In this document: piece after piece, positions 1 through 8,414 of the stretch
How the letters are laid out: every line of letters begins with the position of its first letter
Numbering within the stretch: the stretch's first letter is position 1
Assembly (NCBI GenBank): GCA_902475545.1
Contig: CABRZP010000017.1
Coordinates: forward strand, 1-38,311
Origin: an uncultured bacterium
GTDB lineage: Bacteria > Cyanobacteriota > Vampirovibrionia > Gastranaerophilales > Gastranaerophilaceae
Length of the DNA: 38,311 bases
Direction: 5' to 3'
Position numbers and translations under genes: made by a program
The notes under the pieces: model-generated
What the model saw: the letters and a program-made list of their open reading frames with translations, nothing else
The model's database searches: none
What the model was told of the DNA's origin: nothing

Positions 1-105
1 TAAAAAATGTTTTAAAACTTCCTATTTTTATAAAATTATTCAAAAATTCATCTTTACATAAATTTAACAATTAGAGTTTACATGGCAATTTTTAAAATTG
101 ATGGC

Positions 106-134
106 TTTTCATAGGATTGTGTCTTGGTTATAAT
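106..134 (+). promoter_or_regulatory. Sigma70-type promoter for the first membrane-protein gene
   Basis: A perfect TATAAT (129-134) lies 17 bases after TTTTCA (106-111, four of six matches to TTGACA). Transcription would start near 141, leaving a leader of about 26 bases before the ATG at 167. The rest of 1-105 is AT-rich and shows nothing else. Confidence 0.55.
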
Positions 135-166
135 AAAGGAACATTCGGCAGTAGATAGTTTTAAAT

Positions 167-1831
167 ATGATTAATAAAGTTGAATTAGGTAATATAAATA
201 GTAAAAATACAAACCCGAATAAGTATTATGTTGGGCAAAAAAGACAAAACACCAGTTTTACAGGACTGGGTGACCTTGCATTGAAAGGAATCCAGCTTTG
301 CGAATCAAAACCGATGGTTAATGTTACTGTGCTGGACTTATCAACTGCAATTTTGCCAAGAACTTTCTTTGAAACATTTATCGGCTCAAAGAAAAAAGAT
401 GAAAACGGAAATGAAACAAAAGAAAGAAAATTAAATATATTAGGCGGATTTGAAGCTTTCAGAAGAGAATCTTCAGGATTATTAATTAATTGTATTATTC
501 CTAGCTTCATAGTAATTGGAGCTGCAAAATTATTAAACAGACCAATAATGGGTAAATTTAACAAATCAGATCTTACTACAAGTTGGGCTAACGGTGATAC
601 AATTCAAGAAATTGAAAGATACTATAATGCAGCACAAGGCGAAACTCAGGAATTAAAAATCCGTAATGCCATAAAATCAATGTTTAACGATATTGAAGGC
701 GTTGATGGAGAAACAACCAAAAAATTCTCAGAAATATTCCATAACGATAAAGGATATGAACAAGCCATAGATAATATGGCAAAAAATATTGTTAGTGCTT
801 CTCCTGATAAAAATTATGCACAAGATATGTATAACTATCTTGTAAACAAAAGCGGAGTTGCTGAAAATATTAAATTTAAAGATAACGAGAAATTCTTCTC
901 AAGCAATTTAAGCCATTTATGTGACAGTACAGGTGAAATATTGCATGGTGTTGTTAAAGAAAACATTACAGAAGCAGATGAATTAACTAAATATTTCTCA
1001 AAAGCAAAAAAACTTGTTAATATTAAAAGTTTAGCCGGTCTTGGTGTAATTATACCTTTAGCAATTGCAGCTCAGCCTATCAACAGATGGATTACACATA
1101 AAATGTCAGGTAAAAAAGGTGCTCCTATTTATAATGATGATCAGGAAAGAATATTGACACCTGAAGAAAAGAAAAAATTAACTGCACAAAAATTCGTTGC
1201 AGTGCCATTAATGTGGGCAGTAGCAGGATTATCTATGTTAATGGATAAACCTTCATTAAAAATGTTCCAATTTAAAAATATATTCCCAACAATGGATCAG
1301 GCCAGAATTATTTCAGCAGCGACCTTCTCAAGCAGACTTGCTGCAGCCGAAGATTCTAACGAACTGGAAGAAAATACAATAAGAGATATCGCAACATTCT
1401 CAAGTTTCTATTTCCTTGGAGATTATGCGGCAAAAGGAATAGCAACTTATATAGAAAAACACAATAAAGATGGTATTAAGCTTATAAATAAACTTCATAA
1501 AAATGATGGCAAAAATATAATTCAAAAATTCTGGAATTGGGCTAGACATACAAAAATGAAGTCAAGCGATGAACTTAACGCTATAACCAATGAAGCTATG
1601 AGAACTAAAGCCAGAAATCTACGAGCATTATGTCAACTTGGAAGCATGGCATTCTCATTAATTTCGTTAGGTGTATTTATCCCAATATATACACGAACCC
1701 AAACTAACAAAAAACAGAAAATGGATGTTCAAAATGCATCGACATCGCGAACAACCCCGAACACGTCGGGTACGTTCACACAGAATCTTATCAAAAATGA
1801 TTCTCCAACATTCCAATCTTTTTTTAGTTAG
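167..1831 (+). CDS. Multi-spanning membrane protein with N-terminal FTG motif (paralogue 1)
   Basis: I do not recognise a named family. The protein has 554 residues. It starts with about 30 polar residues and an SFTG motif (FTG at 31-33), with no cleavable signal peptide. Hydrophobic segments suggesting membrane spans lie near 104-123, 288-308, 341-358, 408-428 and 491-510. The next gene is a paralogue of nearly the same length and layout: both share an LPRT motif (63-66 here), an Arg-Arg-Glu patch near residue 100, AQP-[IL]-N after the second span, an NEL-[EK]-E stretch, and a final span before a polar tail. No enzyme motif is visible. The ATG at 167 is fixed by an upstream in-frame stop, and no good ribosome binding site precedes it. 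An envelope protein is likely; the function is unknown. Confidence 0.8.
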   Translation: MINKVELGNINSKNTNPNKYYVGQKRQNTSFTGLGDLALKGIQLCESKPMVNVTVLDLSTAILPRTFFETFIGSKKKDENGNETKERKLNILGGFEAFRRESSGLLINCIIPSFIVIGAAKLLNRPIMGKFNKSDLTTSWANGDTIQEIERYYNAAQGETQELKIRNAIKSMFNDIEGVDGETTKKFSEIFHNDKGYEQAIDNMAKNIVSASPDKNYAQDMYNYLVNKSGVAENIKFKDNEKFFSSNLSHLCDSTGEILHGVVKENITEADELTKYFSKAKKLVNIKSLAGLGVIIPLAIAAQPINRWITHKMSGKKGAPIYNDDQERILTPEEKKKLTAQKFVAVPLMWAVAGLSMLMDKPSLKMFQFKNIFPTMDQARIISAATFSSRLAAAEDSNELEENTIRDIATFSSFYFLGDYAAKGIATYIEKHNKDGIKLINKLHKNDGKNIIQKFWNWARHTKMKSSDELNAITNEAMRTKARNLRALCQLGSMAFSLISLGVFIPIYTRTQTNKKQKMDVQNASTSRTTPNTSGTFTQNLIKNDSPTFQSFFS

Positions 1832-1859
1832 TATATAATAGATTTGTAAAGGCAATAAA

Positions 1860-3527
1860 ATGAAAGTAGAAAACGACTTTAGACAAACATACATAAAACC
1901 ACTTAAAACCAGACAACATAACGGATTCACAAATAATCAACAAAACAAATCAAACCCTAATTTCACAGGTGCATTTGATATTGCATTAAGATTTTTGGAC
2001 ACAAATCAGGCATGGGGTGCTTGTGCTGTAGACTTTGGCTGTATGGTTTTACCAAGAACAATAACTGACTTCGGAAGAGGTGCAGATGCGGGCATGGAAA
2101 CTGCTCGTCGTGAAGGTATGGGTACATTTAACCATTCAATGGTTGGTGTATACGGAGCTTTGGCAGGCTTGGCATTAGCTACAGGCATAAATAGTATTTA
2201 TCAATTTGGTAACAAAGATGTCAAAGCAAATTCTATATTTGCAGATGCCGAAACTATGGATTTACACGGTAAAATATATGGCGAACAAGTAAGAGCCGCC
2301 GCAAATAATACCGGTGCTAATCCTCTAAAACAATATATTACAGAAACATTAAAAAATTATGAAGTAAAAACCGATACAGGCAGCTGGGTTAAATTAGATG
2401 CTGAAAAAATCAAACAAGCTGCAAATATATTAGAAGAAGAAATTAAAGCAGATGGTAATAAAATAAACAAAGATGCTTTTGCACAGGCAAGAACACTTCT
2501 TGTTTCATCATCTTCTGCAGAAAATAATTTTAGAATTGCGGCAAATGGCGGTAAAGAACACTCTTCTCGCTATACTGTCGATTACATAGTTGAAAATATA
2601 TATAAACTAGGTAAAGTATTCTCTAAAGACAAAGTCAAAGAAACTTTCTTAAAATCTACAGAAGCAGCAGAAAATGCATTTATTAAATCAATTAAATCAA
2701 TGAATGTTAAACGTTCATTAATTGGTATTGGTATTGCTTCAGCATTTGGTATATCAGCCCAACCGCTTAATATGTATTTAACAAAATTAAAAACAGGTAA
2801 AAGCGGCTTTGTAGGAGGCGGGGAAGAAGATAAATCTGCAGGATTTAAATTTAGAAAAGGCTTAGTAGCCGCATTATTTGGAGCCGGAGTTCTTGCAACA
2901 ATCGGTAATCCTAAAAATCTTGTAAAAGACTTACAATTCAAAGGATTTACTCCTACAATTAAACAGTTTAAATTTATCTATGGTATAACAATCATGTCAA
3001 GATTCTTATCTTCAAGAAATGATAACGAATTGAAAGAATGTTCAATTAAAGATACATTAGGATTTGCAAACTGGTTAATTCTCGGAAATTTCGTACAAAA
3101 ACTGGTAGCTCAAAGCCTTGACCCTACACTAATAAAACGTGACGGTAAAGGGGTTATGAATTGGATTGGAAAATCTGTATTAAAAACCAGAGATGAAGTA
3201 TTACACTCTAATTTAGGCGAAAAAGTATTTGGTAAAGATGGAAAAGCTTTAAAATATTCAGAAATGGTTAAACTTGCAGACAAAGCTACTAAGAAAAAAC
3301 TTAGAATTCTTACAATTGCACAACTTGCAGGTTATGCATATTCAGGAATAGTCTTAGGTAGAGGTATTCCAAAATTAAATATTTACCTTACAAATAAAAG
3401 ACTTGCAAAACAAAAACAACAAGAACAACAAAAAGTTGAACAAACCCCTGAAAATATGTTAACTCCTGAAAACAGAGAATTTTTAAACCAAAATAATTTT
3501 ACGGGTAAAAAACTATTAGCAAATTAA
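1860..3527 (+). CDS. Multi-spanning membrane protein with N-terminal FTG motif (paralogue 2)
   Basis: This 555-residue protein is the tandem paralogue of the gene just upstream, 28 bases away and probably co-transcribed. The FTG motif sits at 35-37 after an Asn/Gln-rich start, and the LPRT motif at 64-67. Hydrophobic stretches lie near 94-112, 285-306, 334-349, 398-417 and 490-512. The tail is Gln/Glu-rich and contains a second NFTG close to the C-terminus. An AAAGG ribosome binding site lies about 7 bases before the ATG. Identity between the two copies is low and confined to short islands, so the duplication is old. No catalytic residues are apparent. A strong hairpin terminator follows, so the pair forms one transcription unit. 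Confidence 0.8.
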   Translation: MKVENDFRQTYIKPLKTRQHNGFTNNQQNKSNPNFTGAFDIALRFLDTNQAWGACAVDFGCMVLPRTITDFGRGADAGMETARREGMGTFNHSMVGVYGALAGLALATGINSIYQFGNKDVKANSIFADAETMDLHGKIYGEQVRAAANNTGANPLKQYITETLKNYEVKTDTGSWVKLDAEKIKQAANILEEEIKADGNKINKDAFAQARTLLVSSSSAENNFRIAANGGKEHSSRYTVDYIVENIYKLGKVFSKDKVKETFLKSTEAAENAFIKSIKSMNVKRSLIGIGIASAFGISAQPLNMYLTKLKTGKSGFVGGGEEDKSAGFKFRKGLVAALFGAGVLATIGNPKNLVKDLQFKGFTPTIKQFKFIYGITIMSRFLSSRNDNELKECSIKDTLGFANWLILGNFVQKLVAQSLDPTLIKRDGKGVMNWIGKSVLKTRDEVLHSNLGEKVFGKDGKALKYSEMVKLADKATKKKLRILTIAQLAGYAYSGIVLGRGIPKLNIYLTNKRLAKQKQQEQQKVEQTPENMLTPENREFLNQNNFTGKKLLAN

Positions 3528-3532
3528 ATAAT

Positions 3533-3562
3533 AAAAAAGGTATCTTAAAAGATACCTTTTTT
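3533..3562 (+). terminator. Intrinsic terminator after the membrane-protein pair
   Basis: Two perfect 13-base arms (3533-3545 and 3550-3562) flank a TAAA loop and end in a T run. The A run on the other side makes it usable from both strands. Confidence 0.85.
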
Positions 3563-3580
3563 ATTGTCTAAATTTGAAAT

Positions 3581-3609
3581 AAAAAAAAGGAACTTTCGTT
3601 CCCCTTTTT
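3581..3609 (-). terminator. Intrinsic terminator of tRNA-Leu
   Basis: Read on the minus strand, GGAAC-GAAA-GTTCC (3602 down to 3589) is followed by eight T. The GAAA tetraloop and long T run make a strong terminator just beyond the 3' end of the tRNA. Confidence 0.8.
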
Positions 3610-3614
3610 ATAAT

Positions 3615-3701
3615 TGCTCCAGGCCAGACTTGAACTGGCACTGGGTTATACGCCCAATTGGATTTTAAGTCCAACGCGTCTACCGATTCCGCCACTGGAG
3701 C
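3615..3701 (-). tRNA. tRNA-Leu (anticodon UAA)
   Basis: This is an 87-base class II tRNA. The acceptor arms GCTCCAG/CTGGAGC pair perfectly and the discriminator is A. The D-arm has GGCGGAAT...GGTAGACGCG, typical of tRNA-Leu. The anticodon stem TTGGA/TCCAA holds the loop CTTAAAA, giving anticodon TAA at 3667-3665. A long variable arm precedes the TTCAAGT T-loop. CCA is not encoded. Confidence 0.96.
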
Positions 3702-3737
3702 ATATTTAATTTTCAATTACCTTTCGGCTACTCAAAT

Positions 3738-3766
3738 ATAGTATACTAAACAAACTTTATTGTCAA
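3738..3766 (-). promoter_or_regulatory. Promoter of tRNA-Leu
   Basis: On the minus strand TTGACA (3766-3761) is followed after exactly 17 bases by TACTAT (3743-3738). The -35 box overlaps the stop codon of the lipase gene, whose transcripts would otherwise read into the tRNA. Confidence 0.75.
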
Positions 3767-4965
3767 TCAGAAAATTTATTATTGTAAGCTTCTAAAGAAG
3801 TTACTCTATTTGTTAAATTTTGAATTAATTTGTTCAAAATCTGTTTTACAGTATCTACATTGGTACATTTTGACCTACCCATTAAACCGGCTCTTACATT
3901 AGAAAATACAACTTTTGAAAAAGCTTGTAATTCAATCATAATATCCGCATCAACAATATTGTTATATTTTGATAAATATACAAATAATTCTGATAAACAA
4001 TTTTTACCGGCAAGAAATTTCTTCATAAGAAAGAATCCTTGCACTGTTCTCAAACTATCAAGAATTTTTAAATATACTTCAATTAAATCATGCTTTTTCT
4101 GAGGCAAATAAACTGTAAAATATTCCATTGCCTGCTTATATCCTGCATCAATAATCGCCTGACGTTTTTCATTCGGGTAATTAAAATCAACAACTACCAC
4201 TCCGCCTGTATCTATTACAAGGTAGTCATACCTATCATTACAGCCATAAATTTCCTTAATAAAAGCAGTTTCGGAATAAGTCATGCAAGAATACATGCCA
4301 TTAACATATTCTAACGGATTTTTTTCAGAACCGGAGAATGAACCTTCAAGACGAATTTCCAAAATTCTATCTTGAATACCTTTTAAATTCTTAGAAAGAG
4401 CCCACATAGGCTTACCTTTCATCAAATCACCATCTACAAGTAAATTTTCATCCTGAGCAACAGCACCCATTAATCCCGGCATGCAGCATGAAATTCTTAC
4501 AGCCATAGCTATTTCAAAATCAGGGGTTTCAAAATTTGAAAACTCATGACATGAAAAATCTTTTATATTAGTGGATATAATGACTAAATCACACTTAATA
4601 TCAGCAAATGTAACTCTTTTACACTGACCTTTCAAATAAGCAGCACCATAATATTTTTTCTCGATTAAATCTCTAAGCCAATCCAGAAATACTTCACCTT
4701 TACTAAGTGCAAATTTACTGTTAAACCCAAAAGAAATATCTCTAAATAATTCAAAGTTAACGGATAAAAATACCTCGGCAAGTTCTTCCGGAGTGTAACC
4801 TACCGCATACAACGCGGCAACAAGAGACCCAACTGATGAGCCTGCCAAAACTGTAGGAGTAATACCTATTTGTTCAAGTGCTTTTATTACACCAACATGT
4901 GCTGTTCCTCTAATAGCACCGCCACCAAACAGGTAAGCATATTTAAAATCATTATACTCTCTCAT
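3763..4965 (-). CDS. Patatin-like phospholipase (RssA-type)
   Basis: This is a patatin-family serine lipid acyl hydrolase of 400 residues. The oxyanion-hole motif GGGAIRG is at 14-20. The nucleophile elbow GSSVG is at 42-46, with Ser44 as the catalytic serine. The second member of the Ser-Asp dyad is Asp178 in DGD (178-180), where DGG or DGA is usual. The catalytic domain fills about residues 9-260; the remaining 140 residues are helical and unassigned. No signal peptide is seen, so it probably acts on membrane lipids from the cytoplasm. Only a weak AAGAA precedes the ATG. The terminator of the upstream small gene lies just ahead, so it must have its own promoter or depend on read-through. 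Confidence 0.88.
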   Translation of the reverse strand: MREYNDFKYAYLFGGGAIRGTAHVGVIKALEQIGITPTVLAGSSVGSLVAALYAVGYTPEELAEVFLSVNFELFRDISFGFNSKFALSKGEVFLDWLRDLIEKKYYGAAYLKGQCKRVTFADIKCDLVIISTNIKDFSCHEFSNFETPDFEIAMAVRISCCMPGLMGAVAQDENLLVDGDLMKGKPMWALSKNLKGIQDRILEIRLEGSFSGSEKNPLEYVNGMYSCMTYSETAFIKEIYGCNDRYDYLVIDTGGVVVVDFNYPNEKRQAIIDAGYKQAMEYFTVYLPQKKHDLIEVYLKILDSLRTVQGFFLMKKFLAGKNCLSELFVYLSKYNNIVDADIMIELQAFSKVVFSNVRAGLMGRSKCTNVDTVKQILNKLIQNLTNRVTSLEAYNNKFSD

Positions 4966-4981
4966 TTCTTAATTTTAGCAT

Positions 4982-5011
4982 AAAAAAAGGTCGATATATC
5001 TACCGACCTTT
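4982..5011 (-). terminator. Intrinsic terminator of the small HEAT-like gene
   Basis: On the minus strand AAAGGTCG (5011-5004) pairs with CGACCTTT (4993-4986) and ends in a seven-T run. It lies 20-50 bases after the stop codon at 5033. Confidence 0.8.
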
Positions 5012-5032
5012 CTATTATAAATTATTATTTAA

Positions 5033-5323
5033 TTAAGCTGCAATTGAACCTTTAATTTCTCTAATAAGATATTCTGCAACCCATTCAAAATCTTTATTAT
5101 TTTCAGCTGCTTTTTCTAAATATTTAACAGAAGCATCACCTAAACGGATAAGAGTCATAGCAACAACACCCCTTTTGATACCTCTAACTACTTGTAATTG
5201 ATTAACAAGTTCAGGTAAAACTGATGTACCAATACTTACTAATTCATTTTCAATTTTATTTTTAGTTGTGTTATCTGCATTTTCTAATTCTGAAAGAATT
5301 TCATTAACTAATTGCATATTCAT
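5033..5323 (-). CDS. Small HEAT-like helical protein
   Basis: This 96-residue protein is predicted to be all helical. The central part (about 32-75) has the spacing of a HEAT-type helix pair: a LPELVNQL helix, a turn, then a helix ending in IRLGDA, followed by YLEKAAE. That pattern is only suggestive. No signal peptide, cysteines or catalytic motif is present. GGAG lies five bases before the ATG. It has its own terminator and so appears monocistronic. The function is unknown; HEAT-like proteins usually act as protein-binding scaffolds. Confidence 0.65.
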   Translation of the reverse strand: MNMQLVNEILSELENADNTTKNKIENELVSIGTSVLPELVNQLQVVRGIKRGVVAMTLIRLGDASVKYLEKAAENNKDFEWVAEYLIREIKGSIAA

Positions 5324-5390
5324 ATCTCCATATATTTGTCTTTACATTATTATTATAAATTAAAAAATAACTAAAGTCCGATTTCCTTAC

Positions 5391-5417
5391 ATAATCTTTA
5401 TATCGTATAAAGATTAT
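5391..5417. repeat. Perfect 12-bp inverted repeat upstream of the small HEAT-like gene
   Basis: ATAATCTTTATA (5391-5402) and its exact complement (5406-5417) flank TCG. There is no T run in the direction of the HNH gene that ends at 5439, so it is a poor terminator. It lies about 70 bases upstream of the small gene and could be an operator or an mRNA end structure. Confidence 0.5.
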
Positions 5418-5438
5418 TAATATTTTCTTTATCTCTTC

Positions 5439-7391
5439 CTAAAACTTATCTCGAATATCAAATTTATTATAGGTTAATTTATACAAAGCATCGGCAATAC
5501 TTTTTGCCCAAGTATCATAACCTTCAATAACACCATCTTTAGACATTTTATCAACAACTGATAAATGTTCAGGTAAATGAATTCTAACCTCCGGATTTTG
5601 ACCTATCCACGAAGGAACTTTCTTTTTGCCTTTTACAACAGTATTGCAAGTTCTACACAGTCCAATAATATTATCCTTAGTATTATTGCCCCCCTTTGTT
5701 GCCGCGAGAAAATGATCCGCTGTACCTAAATCGGACTTAAACAAATTAAACAATATTGTTTGTACAGAATCCTTATCTTTTGCTAAATCGAATTCATTAG
5801 GTTTTACAAGTGAATTCTTGTATGAAATTATCCGCAGTTTATTTAATATTGTATAAATAACTGACGGAGTGTCATTATTAATATCAATATCATGTACAAG
5901 ATTAAGAGACATATTTTGATAATTGTAATCATTAAATTTCCCGGAAATAATATAATCATATACTTTTTTAGATATTAAATCATATTTTGTAAGTTCTGCA
6001 TAAGTATTATTTTCAGCTATAGATGGTCTAATTTTTGAAAATAAACGTAAAATATCATGTGCTTCAGATGCAGAAATTTTATCCATTTCTCGTTGAAGTC
6101 TTGACACTAACTTAGTTTTGCTAATATTTGGATTTTGTTCTACAATTTTAAGATACAAATCCGCAGCTTCTCTTGCATATACGCCAATATATTTATCATA
6201 TTTTTTCAAAACTTCAGTATATTCTTTAACACTATTACAGTGCAACAATTCAGAATCAATTATTTTCTTTACATTATGAGGTAGCAAAGTAGAACCGCAT
6301 CCGGCACAAGGAACATCTATTTTAGTTTGCACAATCGGGGCAAACTCCTGATGCCTTGAAGCAATTCTTCCTATCTTTAATAAAGCCCCAACTTCCATAT
6401 TATCAAATGAAATTTTTTGTTTAGAAATTCTCTCAATAAAATTTATTAAATAATGAATATAAGATTTATTATTTTCATAATTTTCTTGTCCTGAATTAAA
6501 TGAAACATCATTAAGATATCTCATTAAATAATTTTTAAATTCCGGATTATCTAAAGTCACAGGTGATAAAAAAGTTCTTTTTGACGCAGAACGCTCACAT
6601 TTTGAACATGACAAAATCTCATTATTAGGAAAATCATCCATTATTTTTGAAACTTTTGAAGACTGAATAACAGAATACCTGAATATTTTTTGAGCAAGTG
6701 CCGCAGCAAATTCCTGAATTGACATATCCGAGAAATTAGGAATTTTAAAAATTGAAAGGTAATCACTACTATCCTGAATAATAGATGTTACATTTTTTAG
6801 AATTAAAAATTTATCTTTTGGTTCAAGATTTAAAGTATCAATAACTCGCAGCAATTTATCTTTATAAACATACGCAGTATCAGATAAATCGAATGTTTTA
6901 ACTAATTCTATAATCTTTTTACTATTCTCTTCAGGAAACCGTTGAGCTATTTCTAATAAGTATTTATTAGCAGTCTCAATTTGAGTAGCATGTAAAGATG
7001 AGCAAGCTCTATTTTTTTCCAAAAAATATTTATGAAATTCCAACATAGAATCTTCATACTCAGTAGCAGAATTTTCCAGAATACTTTGCATACTTTTGGG
7101 AATAGATTCTTTATTCTCAGTTAACAAAGTTATAAAATCTCCGGTAGATCTAATATTTGATGCTTTATTTAACAATTTCTGATATGAATTTTCGGACAGC
7201 ATTTTGACCCCACAACAAGGGCAGTGAATATTATTACTGTTCATCAGCGGCTTCAAATAACTGTTCACCCCTGTAAATGACATCTCAAAAGTATCATGAC
7301 TTGTCGAAAAATGAGGTAATGGGGACTGTTGATCTAATGATCTATTAGATACATTTGATATTATGTTATAAGATATTGGCAAAATCTTCAT
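5439..7391 (-). CDS. Zinc-knuckle protein with C-terminal HNH endonuclease domain and FTG motif
   Basis: This is a 650-residue protein. The polar N-terminus carries FTG at 39-41. CxxC pairs lie at 57/60, 262/265, 362/365 and 579/582. The last belongs to a classical HNH core: DH at 559-560, GGNNTKDN at 567-574, then LCRTCN at 578-583 and a Lys-rich tail. HNH domains of this type bind a metal and nick or cut DNA or RNA. The layout looks duplicated: CxxCG (57) to CxxC (262), then CxxCG (362) to CxxC (579), with similar spacing of about 200-215 residues; only the second copy retains the DH and Asn residues. No methylase or immunity gene adjoins, so no restriction system is evident. It appears monocistronic. 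The substrate is unknown. Confidence 0.75.
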   Translation of the reverse strand: MKILPISYNIISNVSNRSLDQQSPLPHFSTSHDTFEMSFTGVNSYLKPLMNSNNIHCPCCGVKMLSENSYQKLLNKASNIRSTGDFITLLTENKESIPKSMQSILENSATEYEDSMLEFHKYFLEKNRACSSLHATQIETANKYLLEIAQRFPEENSKKIIELVKTFDLSDTAYVYKDKLLRVIDTLNLEPKDKFLILKNVTSIIQDSSDYLSIFKIPNFSDMSIQEFAAALAQKIFRYSVIQSSKVSKIMDDFPNNEILSCSKCERSASKRTFLSPVTLDNPEFKNYLMRYLNDVSFNSGQENYENNKSYIHYLINFIERISKQKISFDNMEVGALLKIGRIASRHQEFAPIVQTKIDVPCAGCGSTLLPHNVKKIIDSELLHCNSVKEYTEVLKKYDKYIGVYAREAADLYLKIVEQNPNISKTKLVSRLQREMDKISASEAHDILRLFSKIRPSIAENNTYAELTKYDLISKKVYDYIISGKFNDYNYQNMSLNLVHDIDINNDTPSVIYTILNKLRIISYKNSLVKPNEFDLAKDKDSVQTILFNLFKSDLGTADHFLAATKGGNNTKDNIIGLCRTCNTVVKGKKKVPSWIGQNPEVRIHLPEHLSVVDKMSKDGVIEGYDTWAKSIADALYKLTYNKFDIRDKF

Positions 7392-7397
7392 ACAATA

Positions 7398-7432
7398 TTA
7401 TAAAAGCCCAACAAACAAATATTTGTTAGGCT
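7398..7432 (-). terminator. Probable terminator of the pgi-trxB operon
   Basis: On the minus strand AGCC..AACAAA pairs with TTTGTT..GGCT (between 7432 and 7405), with one mismatched position, and runs into TTTTAT. It follows the trxB stop codon by about 27 bases. Confidence 0.6.
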
Positions 7433-7458
7433 AATAATAAATTTATCAAATTCGAATA

Positions 7459-8397
7459 CTAAACAGTAACTTCTTTTAGAGCTTCCACATATTTAACCGC
7501 ATTGACAGCCCCAATTGCACCATCTGCAGCCGCAGTAATAACTTGACGAAGAGGAGTTTTTCTAACATCGCCGACTGCATAAACTCCATCTACAGAAGTT
7601 TTCATTGTTTCATCTGTCAATATAAAACCGGATTTATCTTGTTCAATTTGACCATTGATATAATCAACATTCGGAGCAATACCAATATACGGGAATATAC
7701 CATTTATTGATAATTCAGAAAGCTCATCTGTTTTTACATTCTTAACAACTACAGATTCAACCAAATCTGCACCCTTAATTTGAGTTACTACAGAATCCCA
7801 GACAAATTCAATTTTATCATTCTTAAAAGCTCTATCTTGAACTATTTTATCTGCTCTAAGTTCATTTCTGCGGTGAATTAAATAAACTTTTGATGCAAAT
7901 TTTGTTAAATACATAGCTTCTTCAACAGCAGAATTACCGCCACCAACTACGGCAACAACCTTATCTTTATAAAAAGCAGCATCACAAATAGCACAATAAC
8001 TAACACCTCGACCAATGAACTCAAGTTCACCAGGAACTCCAAGCTTCATTGATTTAGCACCGGTTGCAATAATCACAGTTTTGGCTTTAAACTCTGCTTC
8101 TTTAGTAATTATTGATTTAGGAGTTGAAAGCAAATCGACAGATACAATTTCCTGCATAGGAAATTTTTCAACACCAAAAAGATCAGCATGTTCTTCAAAT
8201 TTTTCCATCAAATCATATCCGCCAACTTTTAAAAATCCCGGATAATTTTCTAATTCCAGATAATTAGAAGGTTGACCTCCAAGCATGCTAACATCGATAA
8301 TAGCTGTAGAAACTGCACCTCTGGCTGCATATATTCCGGCAGAAAAACCGGCAGGTCCACCGCCCAAAATTACCGTATCAAATTCATAAATATTCAT
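7459..8397 (-). CDS. trxB: Thioredoxin reductase (NADPH)
   Basis: This FAD- and NADPH-dependent flavoenzyme reduces thioredoxin in the cytoplasm. The length, 312 residues, is normal for the family. The FAD-binding GGGPAG is at 12-17. The redox disulfide is C135-A-I-C138 followed by D139, close to the usual CATCDG. The second dinucleotide fold shows GGGNSA at 152-157, and HRR at 175-177 fits the NADPH 2'-phosphate site. The AVGD motif near the C-terminus contacts FAD. GAGGAT precedes the ATG. It is the last gene of a minus-strand operon, 17 bases after a small secreted protein and downstream of pgi. No thioredoxin gene is in the window; the glutaredoxin at 15752 is a different protein. Confidence 0.95.
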   Translation of the reverse strand: MNIYEFDTVILGGGPAGFSAGIYAARGAVSTAIIDVSMLGGQPSNYLELENYPGFLKVGGYDLMEKFEEHADLFGVEKFPMQEIVSVDLLSTPKSIITKEAEFKAKTVIIATGAKSMKLGVPGELEFIGRGVSYCAICDAAFYKDKVVAVVGGGNSAVEEAMYLTKFASKVYLIHRRNELRADKIVQDRAFKNDKIEFVWDSVVTQIKGADLVESVVVKNVKTDELSELSINGIFPYIGIAPNVDYINGQIEQDKSGFILTDETMKTSVDGVYAVGDVRKTPLRQVITAAADGAIGAVNAVKYVEALKEVTV

Positions 8398-8414
8398 ATT
8401 ATATCCTCAGTTTA

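Noticed and set aside
5439..7391. Restriction-modification or toxin-antitoxin system around the HNH protein
   Set aside because: No methyltransferase, immunity or antitoxin gene is adjacent; the neighbours are trxB and a small HEAT-like gene with separate terminators.
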